Positions 1 to 6,493 are shown, numbered from the stretch's first letter. The stretch: DNA of 18,930 nucleotides from RUG563 sp964549135 (GCA_964549135.1 CAZJUJ010000055.1:1-18930); one strand, 5' to 3'. Numbers and translations: made by a program. The notes: a model not told the origin generated them from the letters alone.

Positions 1-77
1 TGGCTCTGGATGGATCATGGCAGGTTCCTGCCAAGATGAATCCCAGAGCAGCAAAATAGAATAGCAACAGACAAAAC

Positions 78-115
78 AACAGCAATGCTCCCGTGTTTGG
101 CGATGCATTGCTGTT
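78..115 (+). other. Internal hairpin of repeat copy 1, terminator-like
   Basis: The 11-base arms AACAGCAATGC and GCATTGCTGTT pair perfectly around a 16-base loop, and a T-rich run follows (TTCTTTCTT). The equivalent hairpin in copy 2 keeps the pairing with one A-U pair changed to G-U, when read in the same element orientation. This looks like an intrinsic terminator or a conserved RNA stem inside the element. Confidence 0.6.
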
Positions 116-292
116 TTCTTTCTTACGCTTGTTTCCTTTCGCTTCATTGCCATTCAACCCGATTCGAATGGGCAGCAACGCATTTATATTTAGCGAGGTT
201 ATTGCTGCTTCATTCTTACTGCTTGCTCCCTTTTGTTTCACTGGCATCCAACCTGGTTCTATCCCTCCATGAAACATCCAGTGCTGGTTTTC

Positions 293-309
293 GGGAGGGT
301 GCGGGAGGG
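293..309 (+). other. G-quadruplex motif at the end of repeat copy 1
   Basis: GGGAGGGTGCGGGAGGG has four runs of three G with loops of 1, 3 and 1 bases, a canonical intramolecular quadruplex pattern. Its second half is also the 5' arm of the palindrome at 300-338, so quadruplex and hairpin would compete. Quadruplex formation is inferred from the pattern only. Confidence 0.55.
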
Positions 310-338
310 TGCTTTTGACGCAAAAGCATCCTCCCGCA
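300..338 (+). repeat. Type A palindrome (long hairpin)
   Basis: Two 18-base arms (300-317 and 321-338) flank a 3-base loop. The inner arms are CTTTTG and CAAAAG and the outer arms GCGGGAGG and CCTCCCGC. On this strand one pair is a G-U wobble; on the other it would be A-C. Other copies lie at 3273-3309, 3624-3660 and 9626-9676. It probably helps to end or process transcripts, as most copies sit at gene ends. Confidence 0.8.
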
Positions 339-363
339 AAAAAACCGTTCCATCCCCGGTTTT
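338..363 (-). terminator. Possible intrinsic terminator of the dehydratase gene
   Basis: On the minus strand AAAACCG and CGGTTTT form a 7-bp stem with a 9-base loop, followed directly by a run of seven T (338-344 on the plus strand are A). It lies about 50 bases past the stop codon and just beyond the type B hairpin. The stem is weak, so the type B hairpin may contribute most. Confidence 0.45.
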
Positions 364-373
364 CGGAGGGGGC

Positions 374-412
374 GCGGGGGAACCACTTTTGACTCAAAAG
401 TGGTTCCCCCGC
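374..412. repeat. Type B palindrome (long hairpin) after the dehydratase gene
   Basis: Two perfect 18-base arms (374-391 and 395-412) flank the loop ACT. The core CTTTTGACTCAAAAG is shared with type A, but the flanking stem bases differ in a paired way (CCA/TGG against TGC/GCA). It starts 4 bases past the dehydratase stop codon. A near-identical copy lies at 3697-3735, also 36 bases beyond a type A palindrome and also next to the end of a minus-strand gene. It probably acts as a transcript-end hairpin. Confidence 0.75.
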
Positions 413-415
413 AAA

Positions 416-2158
416 TTATTTCCCGCATCCCGTTTCTTCCGCCGTTCCCATGTATGCTCCCTTCATGGGGGAGACTGCGGTGCGGGTATACTGGGCAATT
501 GCGCCGGAGGTATACTTTGGCGGCCGGGGCTGCCAGGCGGCGCGGCGGGCAGCAAGGACAGCGTCCACTTCCCCGGGCGTTTTTCTTTCGCCCTGAACGC
601 CGATGATTTCCAGGCGTCTTTGCTCGATATCCAGTTCAATCAGGTCATCCTTTTCCACCAGCGCGATGGGCCCGCCGGAAACGGCCTCAGGGCTCACATG
701 GCCGATTGCCGGGCCCTTGGACGCGCCCGAAAAGCGGCCATCGGTAATCAGCGCGATGGAGCGGGCCAGCTGCGGATCGGAGGAAATGGCCTCGGTGGTA
801 TAGAACATTTCAGGCATGCCGCTGCCCCGTGGCCCCTCATAGCGGATGATCACCCCGTCTCCGGGGCGGATATCCCCGCCGAGAATGGCGGCGATGGCCT
901 CCTCCTCGCTGTCAAAGGGCCGCGCCCGCAGCACCGCATGGAACATTTCCCGGGGCACGGCGCTGTGTTTGACCACCGCGCCCTCCGGCGCCAGATTGCC
1001 CCGGAGAATGGCCAACGCCCCCTGCTCGCTGATGGGATCATCAAAGGGCCGGATCACATCCTGCCAGGTCAGCCCATGGGCGGAAAGGGCAGGCGCGGAC
1101 CGATCAAACCAGCCGCTCTCCTCCAGCTCCTGCAGGTTCTCGCCCAGCGTTTTGCCGGTCACCGTCATGGCGTCCAGATGCAATTGCCCCTTGAGCTGCT
1201 GCATCAGCCGGGGCACGCCGCCGGCCTCATACAGAAATGCCGCCGGCCATTTGCCCGAGGGCCGAATATTCAGCAGATACCGGGCATTGCGATGGAACGC
1301 CTCAAAATCCTCCCCATCCAGCGGAATGCCGAATTCATGGGCGATGGCGGGCAGATGCAGCAGCGCATTGGTGGAGCCCGCAATGGCCGCATGGATCAGC
1401 AGCGCATTTTCAAAGCTTTCCCGGGTCACGATCTGCCGGGCGGTCAGCCCCCGCCGGGCCAATGCCAGCGCCGCCTTGCCGGCGCGATAGGCCGCATCCT
1501 CCAGCGCGGGGGAGACGGCGGGCAGAAGCGCCGTGCCCGGCAGCATCAGCCCCAGGCTTTCCGCCATGATCTGCATGGTGCAGGCCGTGCCCATAAAGCT
1601 GCAGGCGCCGCAGGAGGGGCAGGCATTCTGCTTGTAAAAATCCAATTGCTCCTGCGTGATTTCGCCCCGCTGATACATGGCGCTGTACATGCCCAGCATT
1701 TCCAGCGTCAATAGCTCGGGGCCGGGGGCCATCACGCCCCCCGTTGCCACCACGGCGGGAATATCCACGCGGCCAATGCCCATCAGCTGGGCGGGCAGCC
1801 CCTTATCGCAGCTGGCGATAAATACCCCGCCGTCAAAGCCGGTGGCATTGCAATGAATTTCAATCATGTTGGCGATCATATCCCGGTGCGGCAGCGAATA
1901 ATTGATGCCGTCATGGCCCTGGGACATGCCATCGCAGATATCGGTGGTGAAATACCGCGCCGCCTTGCCCCCGTTTTCATTGATGGCCGCCACGGCCCTT
2001 TCCACCAGCCGATCCAGATGCGCGCTGCCCGGATGGCTGTCACCAAAGGTGCTTTCCACAATCAGCTGCGGCTTATCCAAATCCTCCTTTTTCCAGCCCA
2101 TGCCCATATGCAGGGGATCCATTTCGGGGGATAGCGCGCGGATTTTCTGATGCTTCAT
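416..2158 (-). CDS. IlvD/Edd-family dehydratase (dihydroxy-acid or sugar-acid dehydratase)
   Basis: The 580-residue protein belongs to the iron-sulfur dehydratases that remove water from 2,3-dihydroxy acids. Family motifs are plain: CDGMSQGHDG (Cys75), ASCDKGLP (Cys117), CPSCGACSFMGTACTM (Cys180 to Cys193) and the late ITDGRFSGAS stretch with the family's conserved serine. The early position that carries Cys in some [2Fe-2S] members reads STFGDSHPG here, so cluster type is open. Classical dihydroxy-acid dehydratase makes branched-chain keto acids, but no other ilv or leu gene is nearby. The stretches IHAAIAGSTNALLHLPAIAH and MTVTGKTLGEN recall sugar-acid dehydratases such as E. coli YjhG/YagF. 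The family is certain; the substrate is not. The ATG at 2158 has an AGAAGGAGG Shine-Dalgarno sequence 7 bases upstream. The gene is divergent from the GGDEF gene and ends against a long hairpin. Confidence 0.93.
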   Translation of the reverse strand: MKHQKIRALSPEMDPLHMGMGWKKEDLDKPQLIVESTFGDSHPGSAHLDRLVERAVAAINENGGKAARYFTTDICDGMSQGHDGINYSLPHRDMIANMIEIHCNATGFDGGVFIASCDKGLPAQLMGIGRVDIPAVVATGGVMAPGPELLTLEMLGMYSAMYQRGEITQEQLDFYKQNACPSCGACSFMGTACTMQIMAESLGLMLPGTALLPAVSPALEDAAYRAGKAALALARRGLTARQIVTRESFENALLIHAAIAGSTNALLHLPAIAHEFGIPLDGEDFEAFHRNARYLLNIRPSGKWPAAFLYEAGGVPRLMQQLKGQLHLDAMTVTGKTLGENLQELEESGWFDRSAPALSAHGLTWQDVIRPFDDPISEQGALAILRGNLAPEGAVVKHSAVPREMFHAVLRARPFDSEEEAIAAILGGDIRPGDGVIIRYEGPRGSGMPEMFYTTEAISSDPQLARSIALITDGRFSGASKGPAIGHVSPEAVSGGPIALVEKDDLIELDIEQRRLEIIGVQGERKTPGEVDAVLAARRAAWQPRPPKYTSGAIAQYTRTAVSPMKGAYMGTAEETGCGK

Positions 2159-2193
2159 GGGGCTCCTCCTTCTGTCTGCTGATCTTTTTCTTC

Positions 2194-2222
2194 ATCATAC
2201 TACGGTTTTCCCCCGGATGCAA
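2194..2222 (-). promoter_or_regulatory. Likely sigma-A promoter of the dehydratase gene
   Basis: On the minus strand TTGCAT (2217-2222) and TATGAT (2194-2199) are separated by 17 bases. The -10 box matches at five of six positions and the -35 box at three. It would give a leader of about 30 bases, too short for a riboswitch or T-box. Confidence 0.5.
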
Positions 2223-2287
2223 TGAAAATCCGGCGCTCCGCACGCATTTTTTTCGCGCCCGCCCCTGCCCCCTGCCGCCGCCCCGGC

Positions 2288-2316
2288 TTGTGAAAGCGGA
2301 AAAACTATGGTATAAT
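2288..2316 (+). promoter_or_regulatory. Sigma-A promoter of the GGDEF gene
   Basis: TTGTGA (2288-2293) and a perfect TATAAT (2311-2316) are 17 bases apart, with an extended -10 TG at 2308-2309. The start point would be near 2323, giving a leader of about 44 bases to the ATG at 2367. The minus-strand dehydratase promoter lies back to back with it. Confidence 0.75.
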
Positions 2317-2366
2317 CTGCAGGAAATGCTTTTGATTGGATCGTTTTTACAGGAGGTGGCCGCTGA

Positions 2367-3242
2367 ATGCTCTCCCCCCTTTATCGGGAAGACCTGAAAA
2401 AATATTATGATGCCATGCCCCTGGCCTTTTCTGTGCTGGAAATCGTTGCCGATGCGGATGGCAGACCCCGGGATTTTATTTTCCGCTATGCCAATCCCGC
2501 CATGGCGCAGCTGGAGGAAATGCCCCTGGAAAATCTGCTGGATCACGCCTATCACAGGGATGTTTTCCCGGAAAATGATGCGCAAAAATGGCTGCTCTTC
2601 CTCTCCCAGGCCGCCTTTGAGCAGAAAACCCTGGAAATGCATGAATTTCTGCCGCAGATGAAAAAGCATATCAAGATTCTGGCCTATCCCTGGCTGGAAA
2701 AGGGCTTCTGCGCCTGCCTTATGTCGGATGAAACCGCGCTGGTGCAGGCCCAACAGCATCTGAATTATCTCGCCGCCTTCGATATCGAAACCAATCTGTA
2801 TAATAAAAACAGCTATCTGAAGCTGTGCCGCCGCCAGGGCTTCTCTGCCCCCTGCGGCGTGATCTTTGTGGATATTAACGGGCTCAAAAAATGCAATGAC
2901 CTCTATGGCCATCATACCGGCGATTCCCTCATCCGCCAGGTTGCCCTGCAATTGACCGCCGCCTTGAATGGCCTCACCCGCGAAATCTATCGCATCGGCG
3001 GCGATGAATTCGTCGCCTTCCTGGAGGATTGCACCCGCGAACTGGTGCAGGAACGCGCCGAGGCGATCCGCGCCGCCTTCCATAAGCCCTCCTTCCCCTT
3101 CCAGCAGGCAAACCTCGCCGCTGTCGGCTGGGGCTGGGCCGAAAAAGTCGATTCAATCGAAGCACTCGTCTGTATGGCCGACCAGAATATGTATCAGGAA
3201 AAACAGCACTACTACCGCCACCAACCCACCGACGAAAACTGA
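2367..3242 (+). CDS. PAS-like sensor / GGDEF diguanylate cyclase
   Basis: The 291-residue soluble protein has a PAS-like N-terminal half (about residues 14-115) and a GGDEF domain (about 135-285). The active-site signature is intact: YRIGGDEF with GGDEF at 211-215, the metal and substrate motif FVDINGLKKCND at 167-178, and the closing ADQNMY motif. It should make cyclic di-GMP from two GTP. The RxxD inhibitory site expected just before GGDEF is absent (GLTR instead), so product inhibition by that route is unlikely. No transmembrane segment or EAL domain is present. AGGAGGTGG lies 7 bases before the ATG. The signal sensed by the PAS-like part is unknown. It ends 30 bases before a repeat element. 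Confidence 0.9.
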   Translation: MLSPLYREDLKKYYDAMPLAFSVLEIVADADGRPRDFIFRYANPAMAQLEEMPLENLLDHAYHRDVFPENDAQKWLLFLSQAAFEQKTLEMHEFLPQMKKHIKILAYPWLEKGFCACLMSDETALVQAQQHLNYLAAFDIETNLYNKNSYLKLCRRQGFSAPCGVIFVDINGLKKCNDLYGHHTGDSLIRQVALQLTAALNGLTREIYRIGGDEFVAFLEDCTRELVQERAEAIRAAFHKPSFPFQQANLAAVGWGWAEKVDSIEALVCMADQNMYQEKQHYYRHQPTDEN

Positions 3243-3272
3243 CGGGAGCGGGGAGAACGGGAGGAATATTAT

Positions 3273-3309
3273 GCGGGAGGATGCTTTTGCGTCAAAAGCA
3301 CCCTCCCGC
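3273..3309 (-). repeat. Type A palindrome, left end of repeat copy 2, after the GGDEF gene
   Basis: Two 17-base arms around a 3-base loop, oriented opposite to the copy at 300-338. It begins 30 bases past the GGDEF stop codon and may terminate that transcript, though no T run follows. The one imperfect pair is A-C on the plus strand and G-U on the minus strand. Confidence 0.75.
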
Positions 3310-3317
3310 ACCCTCCC
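3301..3317 (-). other. G-quadruplex motif, left end of repeat copy 2
   Basis: On the minus strand GGGAGGGTGCGGGAGGG gives four G3 runs with loops of 1, 3 and 1. It overlaps the outer arm of the palindrome at 3273-3309 exactly as in the other element ends. Confidence 0.55.
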
Positions 3318-3490
3318 GAAAACCAACTCTGGATGAAACAAAAAAGGAAAACCAGATTGGATGCCAGTGAAGCAAAAAGGAATAAGGTGTAGAGAAAAAA
3401 AGCAGCAATGTCCTCACCATCCGTAAAGGTGTTGCTGGTTATTCGAACCGGGTTGAATGGCAACGAAGCGAAAGGAAACAAACGATCAGG

Positions 3491-3539
3491 AAAAAACAGC
3501 AACGCCCCGCCAAGCGCGAGAGCATTGCTGTCATTTTTT
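3491..3539. other. Internal hairpin of repeat copy 2, terminator-like on both strands
   Basis: Arms 3496-3505 and 3522-3531 are ACAGCAACGC and GCATTGCTGT. Pairing is complete on the minus strand with one G-U wobble, and it is followed there by six T. On the plus strand six T follow from 3534, but one pair becomes A-C. It is the counterpart of the hairpin at 78-115. Confidence 0.55.
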
Positions 3540-3615
3540 CTATTGCTATTCTTTTTTGCTGATCTGGCATTCAATCTGGCAGGAAGCTGCCATGTTCCAT
3601 CCAGAGCCGGTTTTC

Positions 3616-3632
3616 GGGAGGGCGCGGGAGGG
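3616..3632 (+). other. G-quadruplex motif, right end of repeat copy 2
   Basis: GGGAGGGCGCGGGAGGG has four G3 runs with loops of 1, 3 and 1. The loop differs from the other copies (CGC for TGC) while all G runs are kept. Confidence 0.55.
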
Positions 3633-3660
3633 TGCTTTTGACTCAAAAGCATCCTCCCGC
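3624..3660 (+). repeat. Type A palindrome, right end of repeat copy 2
   Basis: Two 17-base arms flank the loop ACT. It has the same orientation as the copy at 300-338, and its right edge is 36 bases from a type B palindrome, the same spacing as at the first locus. Confidence 0.8.
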
Positions 3661-3696
3661 AATATTCCCGCTCTTTCCTCGGTTTTCGGAGGGGGA

Positions 3697-3735
3697 GCGG
3701 GGGAACCACTTTTGACTCAAAAGTGGTTCCCCCGC
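3697..3735. repeat. Type B palindrome after the flavoprotein operon
   Basis: Perfect 18-base arms (3697-3714 and 3718-3735) flank the loop ACT. The sequence is identical to 374-412. It lies 30 bases past the stop codon of the minus-strand flavoprotein gene and is the best candidate for its transcript-end hairpin, although no clear T run follows. Confidence 0.75.
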
Positions 3736-3765
3736 AATTATTTCCCCCGTTCCTCCCCGTCCCCG

Positions 3766-5040
3766 TTACTCCTTCGTTTGCGTAATGGCCACGGTAATTT
3801 CGCGGGCGTTTTCGCAGGCGGCGAGCAGTTTTTCGTTCAGGGGCTGAACGACCATTTCGCCGGGGGTCAGGATCATTTTTTTAACAGAGGAGACAGGCTT
3901 GCCATCGGCATAGACGGTCAGGTAATGATCGCGATAGACGCGGTCGGGGCGGAACATAAGATCCACAGGTGTTTTTTCCTCGGTCAGCAATAGCTTCTGG
4001 GGCACCACGCCGCGGACGCCGGGGCCATCCTTCACGGCGATTTCGCGGCCGCTGCGCCTCTCGCCCAGGGCATAGCGGGCGGCCATTTCCCCGGCGCGGA
4101 AGCTCTCGCTGCTGACATGATCCACCAGATCATGCACATGCAGCACATTTCCGCAGGCGAAAATGCCGGGCACGCTGGTTTCCAGGGTATCGGATACCAC
4201 GGCGCCGCTGGTCACGGGGGAGAGCGCCACGCCCGCGCCCGCAGACAATTCATTTTCCGGGATCAGGCCCACGGAGAGCAGCAGCGTATCGCAGTCAAAT
4301 TCCATTTCGGTGCCGGGGATGGGGCGGCGGTTTTCATCCACCTGCGCCACGGTCACGCCGGTCAGCCGCTCGCGTCCATGAATATCAATCACGGTATGGG
4401 AAAGATACAGGGGGATATCATAATCCTGCAGGCACTGCACAATATTGCGGTTCAACCCGCTGGAATAGGGCATCAGCTCCACGCAGGCCAGCACCTTGGC
4501 GCCCTGCAGGGTCATGCGGCGGGCCATGATCAGGCCAATATCGCCGCTGCCCAGGATCACCACCCGGCGGCCGGGCATATAGCCCTCCAGATTGACGAAT
4601 TTCTGGGCGGTACCGGCGCTGTAAATCCCGGCGCAGCGCGCCCCGGGAATGGCCAGCGCGCCCCGGGGCCGCTCCCGGCAGCCCATGGCCAGCACGATGG
4701 CCTTCGCCTGAAATTGCTGCAGCCCGTTTTCCCGGCTGACGGCGGTGACCAGCTTCTCCTGGGATACGCTCAGAACGGTAACACCCGTGCGGATATCCAA
4801 TTGCATTTCCCGGGCGGTATCAATATCCCGCTGGGCATATTCCGGGCCGGTCAATTCCTCCTTGAAGCGATGCAGACCAAAGCCGTTATGAATGCACTGG
4901 CGGAGAATGCCGCCCGGCTGATCCTCGCGCTCCAGCACGATCAGGCTTTCCGCCCCGGCCTTTCTGGCGGCAATGGCGGCGGCCAGCCCCGCCGGGCCCG
5001 CGCCGATAACCAATACATCCACCGGAATCGGATTATTCAT
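3766..5040 (-). CDS. GlpB-like NAD(P)/FAD-dependent oxidoreductase
   Basis: The 424-residue flavoprotein has an N-terminal FAD-binding fold with GAGPAG (about residues 13-18), the subgroup motif QCIHNGFGLHRF (Cys49 onward), AMGCRERPRG (about 119-128), a second nucleotide-binding fold with GSGDIG (164-169) and a late ACGN motif. The C-terminal beta-rich tail is complete. It belongs to the pyridine-nucleotide oxidoreductases that accompany GlpA-like dehydrogenases, and probably passes electrons from the partner flavin. I chose the ATG at 5040. It has AAGGAGG 9 bases upstream and overlaps the preceding stop by 8 bases, which suggests coupled translation. A longer frame would need a TTG at 5061 inside the partner's 3' end. 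Electron acceptor and substrate are not shown by the sequence. Confidence 0.88.
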   Translation of the reverse strand: MNNPIPVDVLVIGAGPAGLAAAIAARKAGAESLIVLEREDQPGGILRQCIHNGFGLHRFKEELTGPEYAQRDIDTAREMQLDIRTGVTVLSVSQEKLVTAVSRENGLQQFQAKAIVLAMGCRERPRGALAIPGARCAGIYSAGTAQKFVNLEGYMPGRRVVILGSGDIGLIMARRMTLQGAKVLACVELMPYSSGLNRNIVQCLQDYDIPLYLSHTVIDIHGRERLTGVTVAQVDENRRPIPGTEMEFDCDTLLLSVGLIPENELSAGAGVALSPVTSGAVVSDTLETSVPGIFACGNVLHVHDLVDHVSSESFRAGEMAARYALGERRSGREIAVKDGPGVRGVVPQKLLLTEEKTPVDLMFRPDRVYRDHYLTVYADGKPVSSVKKMILTPGEMVVQPLNEKLLAACENAREITVAITQTKE

Positions 5041-6493
5041 GGCCCCGCGCCTCCTTTGCAATATCGCTGATGGTGCCCACCAGCAGCCTGCTTTCGCCGC
5101 CGCTCTTGGTCACCTGGGTGGGATCGCAGTGCATTTCCTCCACCAATATTTCCAATACCCGGGGGGAGCAGAAGCCGCCCTGGCAGCGGCCCATCCCGGC
5201 GCGGGTGCGCCGCTTGACGGCGTCGATGGAGCGCGCGCCCACGGGCCTGCGGATGGCATCGCGGATTTCGGCCTCGGTGACCACCTCGCAGCGGCAGACA
5301 ATGCGCCCGTAATCGGGATCCCGGCGGCAGGCCTCGGCCCGCTCCTCATCGCTCATGGCAGAAAAGGGCCTGAGCAGGGGCACGGGCTTTTTGAAGAGAC
5401 GGGTATCGGGCATCTTCAGATGCTCGGCCACCATTTCGCCCAGTTCCTCGCCAATGGCCGGGGCGGCGGAAAGCCCGGGGCTTTCAATACCCACGGCCTC
5501 AAAGGCCCCCTCGGGCGCGCCGGGCACCTCGCCAATGAGGAAATCATCGGTATCGGGATGGGCGCGAACGCCCGCAAAGGTGGTAATGACCGGGCGGGTG
5601 CTGGCCTGGGGCCAGGTCAGGCGGCATTTGTCAAAAACAAAATCCAGGCCCTGGCGGGTGGTATCGGTGTCATAGCCGTCGGCCACCTCCTCGGCAGAGG
5701 GGCCCAGCAGCGTATTGCCATGGGCGGTGGGGGAAACCAGCACGCCCTTGCCCATCTTCGAGGGGCATTGGAACATGGTACGGCTGAAGGGACATTTCAC
5801 CGTGTGATCCAGCAGATAATATTCGCCCCGCCGGGGAATGATCCTTAGCTTCTGATCGGAAATCAGATTATGAATTTCCGCCGCGCCCATGCCCGCGCAG
5901 TTGATGATGGCCCGGGCCTCCATTTCGCCCTTGGGCGTGCTGACGAACCAATTCTCCCTTTCATAGCGTACGCCCTGCACCGGCGCATCAAAAATGAATT
6001 CCACGCCGTTCTGGGCGGCATGATAGGCCAGGGCCAGCGTCATTTCATAGGGGCTGACAACGGCGCTGGTGGCGGCATGCAGGGCGCAGACCACCTGGGG
6101 ATTGGTATTGGGCTCCAATTTCAGAATCTCTTCCCTCTCCAGAATCTCCAGCCCGGCCACGCCGTTTTTCAGGCCCTGCTGATACAATTTTTCGATGGTC
6201 GCCCGATCCTCCTCGGAAAAGGCCAGCACCATCGCGCCAATGGGATCATAGGGCACGCCCAATTCCCTGGCCAGGGTGGCATACATTTTCGCGCCCTTTA
6301 CATTGTAATATGCCTTTTTCGTGCCGGGCTTGGCATCAAAGCCGGCGTGAACGATGCCGCTGTTGGCCTTGCTCGCGCCGTCCGCCACGTCCTCGGCCCG
6401 CTCCAGCACGGCAATTTTCCCCTGATAATGGGATAATTTCCGCGCCACCGCACAGCCGATTACGCCCGCACCGATGATGAGAACATCATACAT
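5033..6493 (-). CDS. GlpA-like FAD-dependent dehydrogenase with C-terminal [2Fe-2S] domain
   Basis: The 486-residue protein has a DAO/glycerol-3-phosphate-dehydrogenase fold: GAGVIG (8-13) binds FAD, and ASKANSGIVHAGFD (40-53) and FAGVRAHPDTDDF (306-318) are typical of this class. A BFD-like domain at the C-terminus has Cys400, Cys402, Cys437 and Cys442 (CRC and CQGGFC) to hold a [2Fe-2S] cluster. Length and layout match anaerobic GlpA-type proteins, which oxidise glycerol-3-phosphate to dihydroxyacetone phosphate. The substrate is inferred; other 2-hydroxy acids are possible. AAAGGAG lies 10 bases before the ATG. It is first in a two-gene operon with the GlpB-like gene. The small DUF1667 protein that often follows this pair is absent, and so are glpK and glpF. 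Confidence 0.88.
   Translation of the reverse strand: MYDVLIIGAGVIGCAVARKLSHYQGKIAVLERAEDVADGASKANSGIVHAGFDAKPGTKKAYYNVKGAKMYATLARELGVPYDPIGAMVLAFSEEDRATIEKLYQQGLKNGVAGLEILEREEILKLEPNTNPQVVCALHAATSAVVSPYEMTLALAYHAAQNGVEFIFDAPVQGVRYERENWFVSTPKGEMEARAIINCAGMGAAEIHNLISDQKLRIIPRRGEYYLLDHTVKCPFSRTMFQCPSKMGKGVLVSPTAHGNTLLGPSAEEVADGYDTDTTRQGLDFVFDKCRLTWPQASTRPVITTFAGVRAHPDTDDFLIGEVPGAPEGAFEAVGIESPGLSAAPAIGEELGEMVAEHLKMPDTRLFKKPVPLLRPFSAMSDEERAEACRRDPDYGRIVCRCEVVTEAEIRDAIRRPVGARSIDAVKRRTRAGMGRCQGGFCSPRVLEILVEEMHCDPTQVTKSGGESRLLVGTISDIAKEARGHE

Larger units (their letters stand above)
1..338 (+). repeat. Structured repeat element, copy 1 (left end cut by window)
   Basis: This gene-free AT-richer stretch aligns along its whole length with the reverse complement of 3272-3610. 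I estimate roughly three quarters identity by eye, and the two are almost the same length (338 against 339 bases). It ends in a palindrome (300-338) preceded by a G-quadruplex motif. Inside it are a small hairpin at 18-33 (TGGCAG/CTGCCA), a strong hairpin at 78-115, a TTCGAA-centred palindrome at 158-172, and GCAGCAA/TTGCTGC arms at 172-178 and 202-208. The missing left end, about 50 bases by comparison with copy 2, should lie before base 1. Short ORFs here do not keep the same frame in copy 2, so I read it as non-coding. It could be a non-autonomous mobile element or a structured RNA. Confidence 0.8.
3272..3660 (-). repeat. Structured repeat element, complete copy 2 with terminal inverted repeats
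   Basis: This 389-bp gene-free element is bounded by inverted repeats of about 68 bases (3272-3339 and 3593-3660) that differ at about five positions. Each end carries a type A palindrome and an overlapping G-quadruplex motif. The interior matches copy 1 (1-338) in reverse complement. It contains a TGGCAG/CTGCCA hairpin (3577-3592) and a terminator-like hairpin (3496-3531). AATATT occurs just outside both ends (two bases away on the left, adjoining on the right); this could be a target-site duplication or an outward extension of the palindrome. The inverted-repeat architecture and lack of a reading frame resemble a MITE-like non-autonomous element. No transposase is in the window. It fills most of the gap 3243-3765. 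Confidence 0.8.

Noticed and set aside
155..180. A TTCGAAT-containing stretch (GGTTCGAATAACC in copy 2) resembling a tRNA T-arm
   Set aside because: No acceptor stem, D-arm or anticodon arm can be placed around it, and the arm pairing is not kept between the two copies.
85..318. Short open frames in both repeat copies with partly similar translations
   Set aside because: The shared stretches come from the nucleotide similarity; the frame shifts between copies and no start site is preserved.
233..1714. A 493-codon plus-strand frame opposite the dehydratase gene
   Set aside because: Antisense shadow with biased composition (His, Gln, Arg rich), starting inside the repeat element and lacking a Shine-Dalgarno sequence.
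1..3735. Repeated palindromes as a CRISPR array
   Set aside because: The repeats are dispersed, differ in orientation and are not separated by regular spacers; no cas gene is present.
5041..5061. A longer start (TTG at 5061) for the GlpB-like gene
   Set aside because: The TTG frame start would make the Shine-Dalgarno sequence part of the coding region; the ATG at 5040 has ideal spacing.
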